From NCBI RefSeq assembly GCF_000687555.1, contig NZ_JHWJ01000007.1:149028-213027 (forward strand): 64,000 nt of DNA, given 5' to 3'. Made by a program: the position numbers and the translations under genes. Of the stretch, positions 35,262 to 45,007 are shown one piece after another. This DNA comes from [Clostridium] aerotolerans DSM 5434 (GTDB lineage: Bacteria > Bacillota > Clostridia > Lachnospirales > Lachnospiraceae). The notes under the pieces were generated by a model. That model searched no databases. It was not told where the DNA came from and saw only the letters and a list, made by a program, of their open reading frames with translations. How positions within the stretch are numbered: the stretch's first letter is position 1; every line of letters begins with the position of its first letter.

Positions 35262-37172
35262 TTACTCTGTCCTGATTTCCAGGCCTTCCTGATATCCTTT
35301 TTCCATCTTATGCCGTGCTTTTCTGTTTTCCACCGTATCAAAGATAATGGAAAAATCATAATCCTCAGGATATAATTCAGCGGCCGGAACCAAAAGCTTG
35401 ATCCGTTTGTGGTTAATCCATATCTTCTTATCCGGCAGCTGTACCTGCAAAACGCCCTGGTCATTGACCGGTCTGCATACAATTCCATTTTTCTTATCCG
35501 GCAATACACAGACACTGTCACCAATGGTAAATTTGGTCAGTAGCTCACTTTTATGCTGGGCACTGTTGGTCCCTTCAGCCTTCTTGGCTTTTGGAGCCTT
35601 TTTCGTTTTTTCCCATTCAATCTCCCCATGGTTCTGATCCGGTTCTTCCCACGCTCCGTAGGCATATCGTCTGGCTCTTTCTATCATCTGCTCTGGCATA
35701 CCAAGCCTTGTCGCTATGGCCAGTGCACAGCTTTCTCCTGCCTCTCCGATTTCCATACGATACATTGGCTTTAAGGTTTCCTTGTCAAAGGCCATACGCG
35801 CATTGGTGATTCCTTCTCTTTCCTTTGCATAGGTCTTTACCTCAGGATAATGAGTGGTCGCAAGGAACAGACATCCCATGTGCCTTAATTCATCTAATAT
35901 GGCGATAGCGATTCCCATTCCCTCTGCCGGGTCAGTCCCTGAACCCAATTCGTCCAGGATAACAAGACTGTCTTCTCCTGCTTCTTTTAATATCTTCATC
36001 ACATTGGTAATATGAGCCGAAAATGTGGATAGATTCTCCGTAATATTCTGCCCATCCCCTATATCACAAAGCACCTGGCGATTTAAGCAAAGATCTGCTT
36101 CCTTACATGGTACATGAAGTCCGCATTGTGCCATAAGGGAAAACAATCCCACAGTTTTAATGGAAACGGTTTTTCCCCCTGTGTTTGGGCCTGTAATAAC
36201 AATTCCCCTCTCCCTCTTTCCTAATTCAAAGGTGAGAGGGACCACAGTCCTTGGGTCCATAAATGGATGGCGCCCTTCCACGATTCGTATGACCCGTTCC
36301 GAATTGATTACCGGCTCTGCTCCATTCATCTCCTGGCTCAGCCGCCCTTTTGCAAACAGGAAATCCAGCTTTTCCAGATAACGTTTATTTTTTTCCAGTA
36401 CAGGAAGATAATCTTCTACAAAGGCTGTCAGTGTATACAGGATCTTCCGAACCTCATTCTCCTCTTCAATGCGAAGCAGCTCCAGCTCTCCATTTATGGC
36501 GGCAATGGCGGCTGGTTCAATAAAGAGTGTGGAACCTGTGGACGACTGGTCAATGACACTGCCTGGAACAGAGGATCTAAAATCTTTTTTCACTGGAAGG
36601 CAGATTTTTCCATTTCTTATGGTCATATAGGAATCTGAGAACCATTTTTTGTTTCCCCGCAAAATGGCATCTGCTTTTGTTCTCAGGCGTTCCTCCATCC
36701 TGCCAATCTCCTGACGGATGTTTTTCAGGCTTTTGCTGGCATAGTCTTCCACTTTTCCATTTCGGATGCTTTCATAGATCATTCCTGATAAAGCCTCCAG
36801 AGGCTCTAACTCCAGCTCGTAATAGGGAAGACTTAATTCCAGGTATTTGCAGCGTATTAAAAAATCCTTTAACCGCTTTACACCAGTGAGCATTACGCCA
36901 ATCTCCTCCAGCTCTTCAGCCATAAGGCAGCCTCCCTGTTTTGTCGTCGTTATGATAACAGAAAGGTCTTTCATAGCTACTGCAGGAGGAAGCCCCATGT
37001 TATCCAGTATAATCCTGGCTTCGGTAGTGTCCCGTATGCTCTTTTTTACTTCACTTTCCTTCTGGCTTGGCATCAGAGTCCTGATCTGTTCTTTTGCCGC
37101 TTCTGTATGGGATAAGTTTTCAAGTTTTTCTAATATACGATAAAATTCTAATGTTTGAAATGTGTGATTCAT
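35262..37172 (-). CDS. MutS2-like ATPase lacking the Smr nuclease domain
   Basis: A 636-residue MutS-family protein with the MutS2 layout. An N-terminal clamp/lever region (about 1-300, coiled-coil rich, with the MutS2-type STGSTLFIEP) leads to the ATPase: Walker A GPNTGGKT (about 332), the Q/ENLSTFSAH segment, Walker B SLVILDELGSGTDPAEG and the TTHYPE His switch. After the ATPase comes a Lys-rich linker and a KOW/SH3-like stretch (TIGDSVCVLPDKKNGIV). The C-terminal Smr endonuclease of true MutS2 (about 780-790 residues) is missing, and the natural stop is followed by non-coding sequence. Possible ribosome-collision or recombination role remains inference. A candidate RNA with promoter and terminator lies upstream. 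Confidence 0.85.
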   Translation of the reverse strand: MNHTFQTLEFYRILEKLENLSHTEAAKEQIRTLMPSQKESEVKKSIRDTTEARIILDNMGLPPAVAMKDLSVIITTTKQGGCLMAEELEEIGVMLTGVKRLKDFLIRCKYLELSLPYYELELEPLEALSGMIYESIRNGKVEDYASKSLKNIRQEIGRMEERLRTKADAILRGNKKWFSDSYMTIRNGKICLPVKKDFRSSVPGSVIDQSSTGSTLFIEPAAIAAINGELELLRIEEENEVRKILYTLTAFVEDYLPVLEKNKRYLEKLDFLFAKGRLSQEMNGAEPVINSERVIRIVEGRHPFMDPRTVVPLTFELGKRERGIVITGPNTGGKTVSIKTVGLFSLMAQCGLHVPCKEADLCLNRQVLCDIGDGQNITENLSTFSAHITNVMKILKEAGEDSLVILDELGSGTDPAEGMGIAIAILDELRHMGCLFLATTHYPEVKTYAKEREGITNARMAFDKETLKPMYRMEIGEAGESCALAIATRLGMPEQMIERARRYAYGAWEEPDQNHGEIEWEKTKKAPKAKKAEGTNSAQHKSELLTKFTIGDSVCVLPDKKNGIVCRPVNDQGVLQVQLPDKKIWINHKRIKLLVPAAELYPEDYDFSIIFDTVENRKARHKMEKGYQEGLEIRTE

Positions 37173-37250
37173 CTCGTTCTCCTTGATTTTAAATGATCGA
37201 TAAGATTCTTAAAATCCATGGAGCATAAAGCAGCCGGTCTTTCAGACAAC

Positions 37251-37459
37251 AAAAAAACCTGAGAGATACCAAATCGACATCTCGCAGGTCATAAACCTAA
37301 TCCGTCTGTTCTGTATCTTCATGGGCAAAACAGGTACACAAAACCAAGGACAGGTAAATATACCTTCCTCTCTTGATTCCTGTTTTCAATATAAAATTGC
37401 TTTACGCTCCATGTTCAGACACAATTAACAAACACACACATCCTATTCTTTTCTATTCT
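37251..37459 (-). ncRNA. candidate about 205-nt RNA upstream of the MutS2-like gene (ncRNA or attenuator leader)
   Basis: The minus strand has a strong promoter (37466-37494), then about 205 bases without an open frame, ending in an intrinsic terminator: ACCTGCGAGAT pairs with ATCTCTCAGGT (37258-37289), followed by seven Ts (37251-37257). Inside, CCU-UCC (37296-37303) can pair with GGA-AGG (37348-37354), enclosing a 7-bp stem (37308-37314 with 37338-37344); a small GGTA/TACC hairpin lies at 37353-37364. The start of the MutS2-like gene is about 80 bases beyond the terminator, so this is either an independent small RNA or a regulated leader. I do not recognise a known riboswitch, T-box or 6S signature. 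Confidence 0.5.
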
Positions 37460-37465
37460 TTCATC

Positions 37466-37494
37466 AATATAACACATTAAGTCATTACGGTCAA
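37466..37494 (-). promoter_or_regulatory. sigma-A-type promoter of the candidate RNA
   Basis: Minus strand TTGACC (37489-37494), exactly 17 bases, TATATT (37466-37471). The -35 overlaps the last codons of the tandem-Nudix gene. Confidence 0.68.
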
Positions 37495-38522
37495 CGGTAT
37501 TTTCTTGATTTCCACCAGCCAGCCAGCATAAGGATTTCTTTCTCATTGAGGCAATGGTTTAAGGTGCCTGTCCTCATCTGTAACAGGCATTCTTCATGGT
37601 CCATCCACAAAACAGATTCTACTTCGGCCGGATCAAGAAGGAGCTCTGATTCTTCTATGGTTTTTTCATAGGCATACACCTTACTGACCTCACGGTTAAA
37701 GAAGGTCCTGCCATAAAATTCTCTTTTATCAAGCTCACTTCGAAGCCCAACAAAGGATAGCTCATCAGGTACCGCCTCAATGCCCAGCTCTTCCTTCAGT
37801 TCTCTGACTGCGGATTCCAGATAGTCACTTCCGGCCGTCAGGTGTCCCGCAGAAGAAACGTCATAACAACCAGGGTAGGAATCCTTGTTTGCACTGCGTT
37901 TTTGTAAAAGAACATCAAAACCATTTGTTTCATTCGGCCTTATGATCCAGACATGGGCGGTGCCGTGAAGGATACCTTCCCGATGCATGAAAAACCGGGC
38001 CATGACTCTTCCGGTCAAACTCCCGTCTGGCTGTCTTTCATCCAACAGCTCCATTGCTTCTCCATTTAACACGGCAGCGGACAGGCGTTCCCCTTGATAG
38101 ACCAGCTTCAGCGAAAAAAATGGCAGTTCGTCCTTTAGCAGTTCAAAGAAAATCAGATCGCCTTCCCACAGAGGAAGCTGTCCTGTTTTTTCCTTTGGGA
38201 CCCACTCTAAGCTGCCCTCATTGCATTCCGTAAGAGTTCCCTTAAAATCATCTGAGGTATATAAAAACATATATTCATCGGGGTATATATCGGATACAAA
38301 CGTTATAATTCCTCTTTGTCGATAGGAAAGAAGGGTGAGACCTGTTTCCTCTTTCACTTCTCTTAACAGGCAATCCTCCGGACTTTCACCTTCCTCCAGA
38401 TGTCCTCCGACCCCAAGCCATTTATCCTGGTTCATATCCTGTTTTTTCTTGATCCGGTGCAGCATCAGATAACTGCCGGCCTGTTCGATATAACACAGGG
38501 TCGTAAGATTATTATGAGCCAT
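37491..38522 (-). CDS. tandem Nudix protein (MutT-like plus IPP-isomerase-like domains)
   Basis: A 343-residue fusion of two Nudix domains. Domain 1 (about 5-130) has GGHLEEGESPEDCLLREV and EETGL and resembles 8-oxo-dGTP hydrolases (MutT/YtkD type). Domain 2 (about 165-335) has HGTAHVWII, LLQKRS, YPGCYDVSSAGHLTAGSDYL and the box VRELKEELGI, resembling YfcD/isopentenyl-diphosphate-isomerase-like Nudix proteins. Both boxes keep the REx2EExG core. Two such domains in one chain is uncommon. The 5-prime end overlaps the preceding gene by 11 bases. Substrates unknown. Confidence 0.83.
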   Translation of the reverse strand: MAHNNLTTLCYIEQAGSYLMLHRIKKKQDMNQDKWLGVGGHLEEGESPEDCLLREVKEETGLTLLSYRQRGIITFVSDIYPDEYMFLYTSDDFKGTLTECNEGSLEWVPKEKTGQLPLWEGDLIFFELLKDELPFFSLKLVYQGERLSAAVLNGEAMELLDERQPDGSLTGRVMARFFMHREGILHGTAHVWIIRPNETNGFDVLLQKRSANKDSYPGCYDVSSAGHLTAGSDYLESAVRELKEELGIEAVPDELSFVGLRSELDKREFYGRTFFNREVSKVYAYEKTIEESELLLDPAEVESVLWMDHEECLLQMRTGTLNHCLNEKEILMLAGWWKSRKYR

Positions 38523-38937
38523 CTGTTTTTGCCATTCCTTCCTGTTCTTTGATTACCACATCCTCATTGGTATCCGTGTCTATACACGTATCCCCGCTAT
38601 CTGTATCCCCTACCTGAATCTGAACCACACAGTTGGTCTTTTCCTCTTCGTAGAATACCGGCACCCGGTAAAGGCCAGGAGTGTTCCAGTCACATTGAGA
38701 CAAATCAAAACTGAATTTTGTATGATCATAGAGCTCCCTGGAAAAATATCCGTCTGCATTTAAATCAAGTGCCTTACCGACATTGGTCCTGGCGTAAAAG
38801 GTGGTAGTGACATTCTTATCAAAGATAGGTTTTGTCCTGTTTTTCATGATCTGTGTTAACAGGATCATAGCCGATGCCAGAGCAAATACTCCAAATAGAC
38901 TGAGTCGAATCCACTGTTTTCTTTTATTTTGTTCCAT
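38512..38937 (-). CDS. single-span membrane protein, unknown function
   Basis: A 141-residue protein with a positively charged N-terminus (EQNKRKQWIR), one membrane segment (about residues 12-30, LSLFGVFALASAMILL) and an extracytoplasmic beta-type domain (TTFYARTNVGKALDLNADG, YFSRELYDHTKFSFDLSQC) followed by an acidic, Asp/Thr-rich tail. I do not recognise a family. ATG 38937 has GGAGGAG just upstream; two earlier Mets fall before or in that site. Overlaps the tandem-Nudix gene, so the two are cotranscribed. Confidence 0.65.
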   Translation of the reverse strand: MEQNKRKQWIRLSLFGVFALASAMILLTQIMKNRTKPIFDKNVTTTFYARTNVGKALDLNADGYFSRELYDHTKFSFDLSQCDWNTPGLYRVPVFYEEEKTNCVVQIQVGDTDSGDTCIDTDTNEDVVIKEQEGMAKTDGS

Positions 38938-39013
38938 TTTCTCCTCCATACTCATTTTAGTTTCTTATTTATCATTGGAATACAGACCATGTGGCTTTGA
39001 TCCCCCCTTTTTA

Positions 39014-39345
39014 GAAAAAGCCCGACTGCAGATTATCTAATGATGACTGCAGTCAGGCTGTATACCTGAAAATCAACCCGGCTGATTCTGGATTATTTGC
39101 TTTTTCTGTGACTCGGCAGGCAATTTCATTGCAGCCTATCTTATCACAGAATCTTAAGAATCATCTGTCTTGTTCCCTTAAGATTTTCTGAATTTCGCAT
39201 CATTTTTTATGCCAATCAGATCGCAGGAGCATATAGCTCCATGTTGCGATGCTCCGCCGCCTTCAGAGACTCATGCTGGCTAAAATCATACTGCAATCAG
39301 GCCGCAGAAGAATTCGTCCGTTTGGTTTCAGGCACTTTTCCATCT
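39014..39345 (-). ncRNA. candidate large structured RNA with intrinsic terminator
   Basis: A long gene-free stretch whose minus strand is packed with hairpins. From 5-prime: CTGC/GCAG (39291-39306); GCC-CAG/CTG-GC (39259-39280); ATCGCA-GGAGC/GCTCC-TGCGAT (39220-39250); a 9-bp perfect AATCTTAAG/CTTAAGATT (39150-39185); CTGTGA/TCACAG enclosing GGC and GCAAT/ATTGC stems (39106-39149); AATCA/TGATT (39071-39087); and a 12-of-13-bp terminator stem (39019-39059) followed by TTTTTC. A possible promoter (TTGTAG, 18 bases, TATATA) places the start near 39345. No open frame of note. Stem boundaries and the 5-prime end are approximate; family not recognised. Confidence 0.48.
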
Positions 39346-39732
39346 TTGTTTTGTATATAAAAATAAAAGATTAACATCTACAAACGACAACAATACCTTT
39401 CCATTATTGTTAAGCATCCATTGCCTAACATTTACAGAATAACAATTAAAGTGTTGTAATTCACTGCCCACTATTAATATATGATTTCTCCCTCATCCCA
39501 GTGTACAAGGAGGCCGGAGTGTTATAAACAACAGGGAAATATAATGCTTATAATCTAAATACTTGAGCATTTGAAAGAATTAGAGAAACCCATCTAATAA
39601 TATTTCGGAACATTCTAGAATTTATTAAGGATTTGGTTGAGATTTTTACGAAATTATGCAAATATTTTACTTGTAACAATGGATGGACCTATATCATGAG
39701 CCACCAGGGTATAACTTTTGATTTGAACTCAA
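39346..39732. other. gene-free AT-rich region
   Basis: About 390 bases between the candidate RNA and the MerR gene terminator. I see no open frame with a ribosome site and no clear repeat. The segment near 39365-39400 could hold the RNA promoter. Confidence 0.5.
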
Positions 39733-39773
39733 TGAAAAGACCAGCCAATGGTGGGAAATTCATTGGCCGGTCT
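39733..39773 (-). terminator. terminator of the MerR gene
   Basis: AGACCGGCCAATG / CATTGGCTGGTCT stem (39738-39773) followed on the minus strand by TTTCATTG. Confidence 0.75.
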
Positions 39774-39805
39774 ACCATATTTACAGGATTAAATCTTTGA
39801 AACAA

Positions 39806-40546
39806 TTAATGGCTATTCCCATAAATTTTCATTGCCTGAGATAAAAAAACAGACAGTCCTTCTCCGTATTGGTCAATATTTTTCAGGAAACGTTCATCAG
39901 CCACATAGAGCTGCCCAAGGCCGGCAAATGCCTCCAGAGAATATTGATATCCGAAGTTCTTATTAAAATATTGGTACATATGGTCCATGGCATCTTGAGC
40001 AATCTTAGAATCCGGCTGTTCAAACCGTATCGTTCCAAGCTCTCTAAAAAGCTCTTCCATGCCTTCTGCTACCTGTTTTTGTTCCTGAGGAGACATGGAA
40101 CTTATTTTTGCGTTGCTTTCATCAACAGCTTTGTCTCCCCAAAGACGGCGAGCCTCCTCTTCGTACGGATTGTCACCCATAATAAATCCAGCAAACTTTT
40201 CTTTTTGCGTCATAGCTTCTTCTCCCTTCCACGACCTCATGGTCTTTTCCAGTGTATCCAGCATGGCATTTATTCGCTTTTTTTCATGCAGAAGATATTT
40301 TTTCTGCAGCTTAAATGCTTCTTTTTGATCGAAATCAGGGCTGGATATCATCTTTTTCGTTTCTGCAAGAGAAAATCCACAGGCTTTAAAGAACAGAATT
40401 TGCTGCAGCAAATCCAGATCATGTTCTGAATATTCCCTGTAATCATTTTCCGGATTCCGGTCCGGGCATAGAAGCCCTATTTTATCGTAATGATGAAGCG
40501 TGCGCACACTCACACCTGTTAAAACAGCAACTTCATTGGTATTCAT
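39806..40546 (-). CDS. MerR regulator with TipAS-type ligand domain
   Basis: A 246-residue activator. Residues 1-70 form the MerR winged helix (NEVAVLTGVSVRTLHHYDKIGLL, YREYSEHDLDLLQQILFFKACGFSL); a coiled-coil dimerisation helix follows (about 75-108). The C-terminal region (about 118-240) is a TipAS domain (KEKFAGFIMGDNPYEEEARRLWGD ... YFNKNFGYQYSLEAFAGLG), which binds thiopeptide-like antibiotics in TipAL. It probably activates its own gene or an efflux system; no pump gene is adjacent. ATG 40546 follows AAGGAGGG. Confidence 0.88.
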   Translation of the reverse strand: MNTNEVAVLTGVSVRTLHHYDKIGLLCPDRNPENDYREYSEHDLDLLQQILFFKACGFSLAETKKMISSPDFDQKEAFKLQKKYLLHEKKRINAMLDTLEKTMRSWKGEEAMTQKEKFAGFIMGDNPYEEEARRLWGDKAVDESNAKISSMSPQEQKQVAEGMEELFRELGTIRFEQPDSKIAQDAMDHMYQYFNKNFGYQYSLEAFAGLGQLYVADERFLKNIDQYGEGLSVFLSQAMKIYGNSH

Positions 40547-40610
40547 CGGATTTCCCTCCTTGCAGTATCTATGATAGGGTATCACGCAACGTAGGAGTCA
40601 AGAACATATT

Positions 40611-41084
40611 TTAATTACTTTCACTGCATTTGACTGCATCGATGGCCAGCACGACCATAAGCGCCAGAAGACTGTCCTCCATATCCGGTACATCAATGAT
40701 ATAAGTATCTGTAAAATGGAATAATTGCTTCTCAATTACGGCTACTGTCTTTCCAGTAGATGACATAATTTGATAATCCCATTCAAAAAAACTGCCTTCC
40801 ACTCTCCAGCCCTTACAGTCTACGGAAAAGGAGGGCTTAAAAAACGTGAACTCCTTGCGGATAGTGCCTATGGTCTGGCCGTTCACCTGTATGTCAAAAC
40901 AGGGAAGAAATGAGATAATATGCTCTCTTAAGGTGGCTAAATGGTTATCATACCGATCATAGATTTGAAGCTTGTGTCCCCAGGCTGGCATTCCTTTTAC
41001 AGTATAAATAGCGTTTCCACTTTCGTCGTAGATATCGTAGCTGTCAAACCAGGAGAAAAAGCGTTGTTTGAACATTAATTTCAT
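40611..41084 (-). CDS. LURP-one-related (tubby-like) protein
   Basis: A 157-residue LOR/YxjI-type protein predicted to adopt a tubby-like beta-barrel around a central helix. Seen: FKQRFFSWFDSYDIYDESGN, IYTVKGMPAWGHKLQIYD, ATLREHIISFLPCFDI and a hydrophobic C-terminal helix (LLALMVVLAIDAV). Bacterial members have no established function; phospholipid interaction is suspected from the fold. ATG 41084 has GGGAGGAAC upstream. Upstream of the MerR gene on the same strand, perhaps cotranscribed. Confidence 0.8.
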   Translation of the reverse strand: MKLMFKQRFFSWFDSYDIYDESGNAIYTVKGMPAWGHKLQIYDRYDNHLATLREHIISFLPCFDIQVNGQTIGTIRKEFTFFKPSFSVDCKGWRVEGSFFEWDYQIMSSTGKTVAVIEKQLFHFTDTYIIDVPDMEDSLLALMVVLAIDAVKCSESN

Positions 41085-41348
41085 GAAAGTTCCTCCCTTT
41101 CCTTACATTTCATTCTTTTTCATTCATGTATAATCAAATTCCAACGTATTTTATTATTACTTACTCCATTATTATAGCAGAATGCGAACTTTTTACATAC
41201 TATTTTAAAAGATACTTAATGAAAGCTGCAGTGCTACTAAATTTATGAAACGCTTATCCTCCTCTCCTGTTCCGAATTTTTCTGCAAAAAACAGAGAAAG
41301 TGATAAACGATAATTTACTGAAATTTCTCTCAAAATGTTACTTAGGGT

Positions 41349-41376
41349 ACAAAAATTCTATATTGTTCATAAAATA
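41349..41376 (+). promoter_or_regulatory. sigma-K/sigma-E-like sporulation promoter for the collagen-like gene
   Basis: CATAAAATA (41368-41376) matches the mother-cell -10 CATANNNTA, with AC (41349-41350) 17 bases upstream as a minimal sigma-K -35. It lies about 55 bases before the gene. The remainder of the 350-base gap (41085-41348) shows nothing else that I can name. Confidence 0.5.
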
Positions 41377-41419
41377 TATAGGCATGATCATTTGCAGGAT
41401 CTTGTCTAAAACATCTTGA

Positions 41420-43642
<2,223 letters not shown>

Positions 43643-43651
43643 TTTATTTAA

Positions 43652-43696
43652 AGCTGGGCATTAGCTGACCAAAATCAGCTAGTGTCCAGCTTTTAT
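43652..43696 (+). terminator. terminator of the collagen-like gene
   Basis: AGCTGGGCATTAGCTGA / TCAGCTAGTGTCCAGCT hairpin followed by TTTTATT, just after the stop codon. Confidence 0.85.
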
Positions 43697-43796
43697 TCAA
43701 GCACAGCACCCATTTTTATGGTGGTTAGTCGTAAAGCAGATAAAGCAGATAGAGAAAATGCCAGCCACGAATATGAGAATCTTTAAATAATAAAAA

Positions 43797-43839
43797 CTGT
43801 CAAGTAACAGGATCACTACTGTTAATTGACAGCTTTTTT
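43797..43839. terminator. second hairpin terminator, bidirectional
   Basis: CTGTCAAGTAACAG (43797-43810) pairs with CTGTTAATTGACAG (43819-43832); TTTTTT follows on the plus strand and an A-run precedes it, so it can also end the minus-strand membrane-protein gene. Nothing else is seen between 43697 and 43796. Confidence 0.75.
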
Positions 43840-43882
43840 ATCTTTTGCAGAACATGCTATGTAAAATAATTCTGATATAATT

Positions 43883-44110
43883 CTACATCATGGCTGGTAG
43901 AACAGCCGTCACAATAACAAGCAGTAGATTTAATATCATACCGATCAGGGCACCAATTCCTGCAGCCTTGGCTGACTTTGGATTTGTTGCTTTCCAAACA
44001 AGAAATAAAATCAGTCCCACCAGCGGAATAAAGAAACCTAAAACTCCCCACCAGTTACTTCCCTTTGGTGTTTCTTCTACACTTACTCTTTGCTCAATTG
44101 TACTCTCCAT
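43883..44110 (-). CDS. small two-span membrane protein (DUF4190-like)
   Basis: A 75-residue protein: polar N-terminus (ESTIEQRVSVEETPKGSN), membrane segment 1 (WWGVLGFFIPLVGLILFLVW, about 20-39), a short positively charged loop (KATNPKSAKAA) and segment 2 (GALIGMILNLLLVIVTAVL). The pattern resembles small DUF4190-type membrane proteins. I use ATG 44110, eight bases after AAAGGTGA; an ATG three codons earlier overlaps that site. Function unknown. Confidence 0.7.
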   Translation of the reverse strand: MESTIEQRVSVEETPKGSNWWGVLGFFIPLVGLILFLVWKATNPKSAKAAGIGALIGMILNLLLVIVTAVLPAMM

Positions 44111-44306
44111 ACTCTCCATCACCTTTCCATAAATATTTAAACCATAAAAAGTTCCGCTTACATTATAGAACAAAAAACGACATTGTTGTTAATTATGTAA
44201 CAATTAACCGCTTTGAGGTAATAAATAGCAGATTTTAAATAATTTTACGGTCACACATACTGCAAAAGAATAGCCCGGCAACCACAATATAGCTGCCGGA
44301 CCATTT

Positions 44307-44951
44307 TTACGACTCTATTTTTTTGTCACACCACTCTTCCAGCACGCACTCCCCACATCTTGCCTTTCTTGAGGTACAGACTGCCCTGCCATGGTAAATC
44401 AATTGAAAATTGATCCGGTTCCAGTGTTCCTCTGGTAAAACTTTTTGTAATTCCAGCTCAACCTGTACTGGATTCTTGCCTGATGCCCAGCCAAGGCGTC
44501 TGGATATTCGAAATACATGAGTATCTACCGTAACACCTGGTATTCCATAGGCATCAGCGAGGAATAAGGTGGCCGTTTTTCTTCCGACTCCTGCAAGGCT
44601 TAGAAGCCCTTCCATACTTGTGGGGACCTCTCCTCCAAATTCCTCCACGATCTGCTGACAGCATTTCTTTAAATTCTTAGCCTTATTTTTATAAATTCCC
44701 ACGGAACGAATTGAATCCTCAATTTCCTCCACAGATGCTTCTGCCATATTCTTTACATCAGGAAACCGGTTATAGAGCTGAGGAAGCGTCTCTTCCACCT
44801 GCTTATCGGTACTTTGAGCGCTTAGCATGATGGCTGCCAGCAACTGCCATGGCTGCCGGTGATAAAAGCCCTCCTTTGTAACTCCATAAACCTCGTCTAA
44901 CTTATCCAGAGACAGTTTCAAACGCTCCTTATTTATTTCTCCCTTTTTCAT
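44307..44951 (-). CDS. nth: endonuclease III
   Basis: A 214-residue base-excision-repair DNA glycosylase/AP lyase for oxidised pyrimidines. The HhH-GPD core has LLSLAGVGRKTATLFLADAY (about 108-127) with catalytic Lys, and VTVDTHVFRISRRLGW with catalytic Asp (about 133-148). The C-terminal 4Fe-4S loop is complete: C-x6-C-x2-C-x5-C in CTSRKARCGECVLEEWC. Ribosome site AGAAGGAGA. The EndoQ-like gene lies just upstream on the same strand, so two repair nucleases may be coexpressed. Confidence 0.95.
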   Translation of the reverse strand: MKKGEINKERLKLSLDKLDEVYGVTKEGFYHRQPWQLLAAIMLSAQSTDKQVEETLPQLYNRFPDVKNMAEASVEEIEDSIRSVGIYKNKAKNLKKCCQQIVEEFGGEVPTSMEGLLSLAGVGRKTATLFLADAYGIPGVTVDTHVFRISRRLGWASGKNPVQVELELQKVLPEEHWNRINFQLIYHGRAVCTSRKARCGECVLEEWCDKKIES

Positions 44952-45007
44952 ATGTATTCTCCTTCTGCCGTCGGATGATGCCTTTTTTAAATTTATTAAA
45001 ATCTCTG

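Noticed and set aside
35165..35524. 119-codon minus-strand frame overlapping the end of the MutS2-like gene
   Set aside because: It is out of frame with the MutS2-like protein, overlaps two supported genes, and does not encode an Smr domain.
37251..37459. T-box riboswitch as explanation for the leader RNA
   Set aside because: I find no T-box antiterminator motif (UGGNACC) and the downstream gene is not an aminoacyl-tRNA or amino-acid gene.
39014..39345. tmRNA, RNase P RNA or cobalamin riboswitch as identity of the large RNA candidate
   Set aside because: The expected conserved cores (tRNA-like ends with tag frame, P4 helix sequence, or the B12 box) are not visible.
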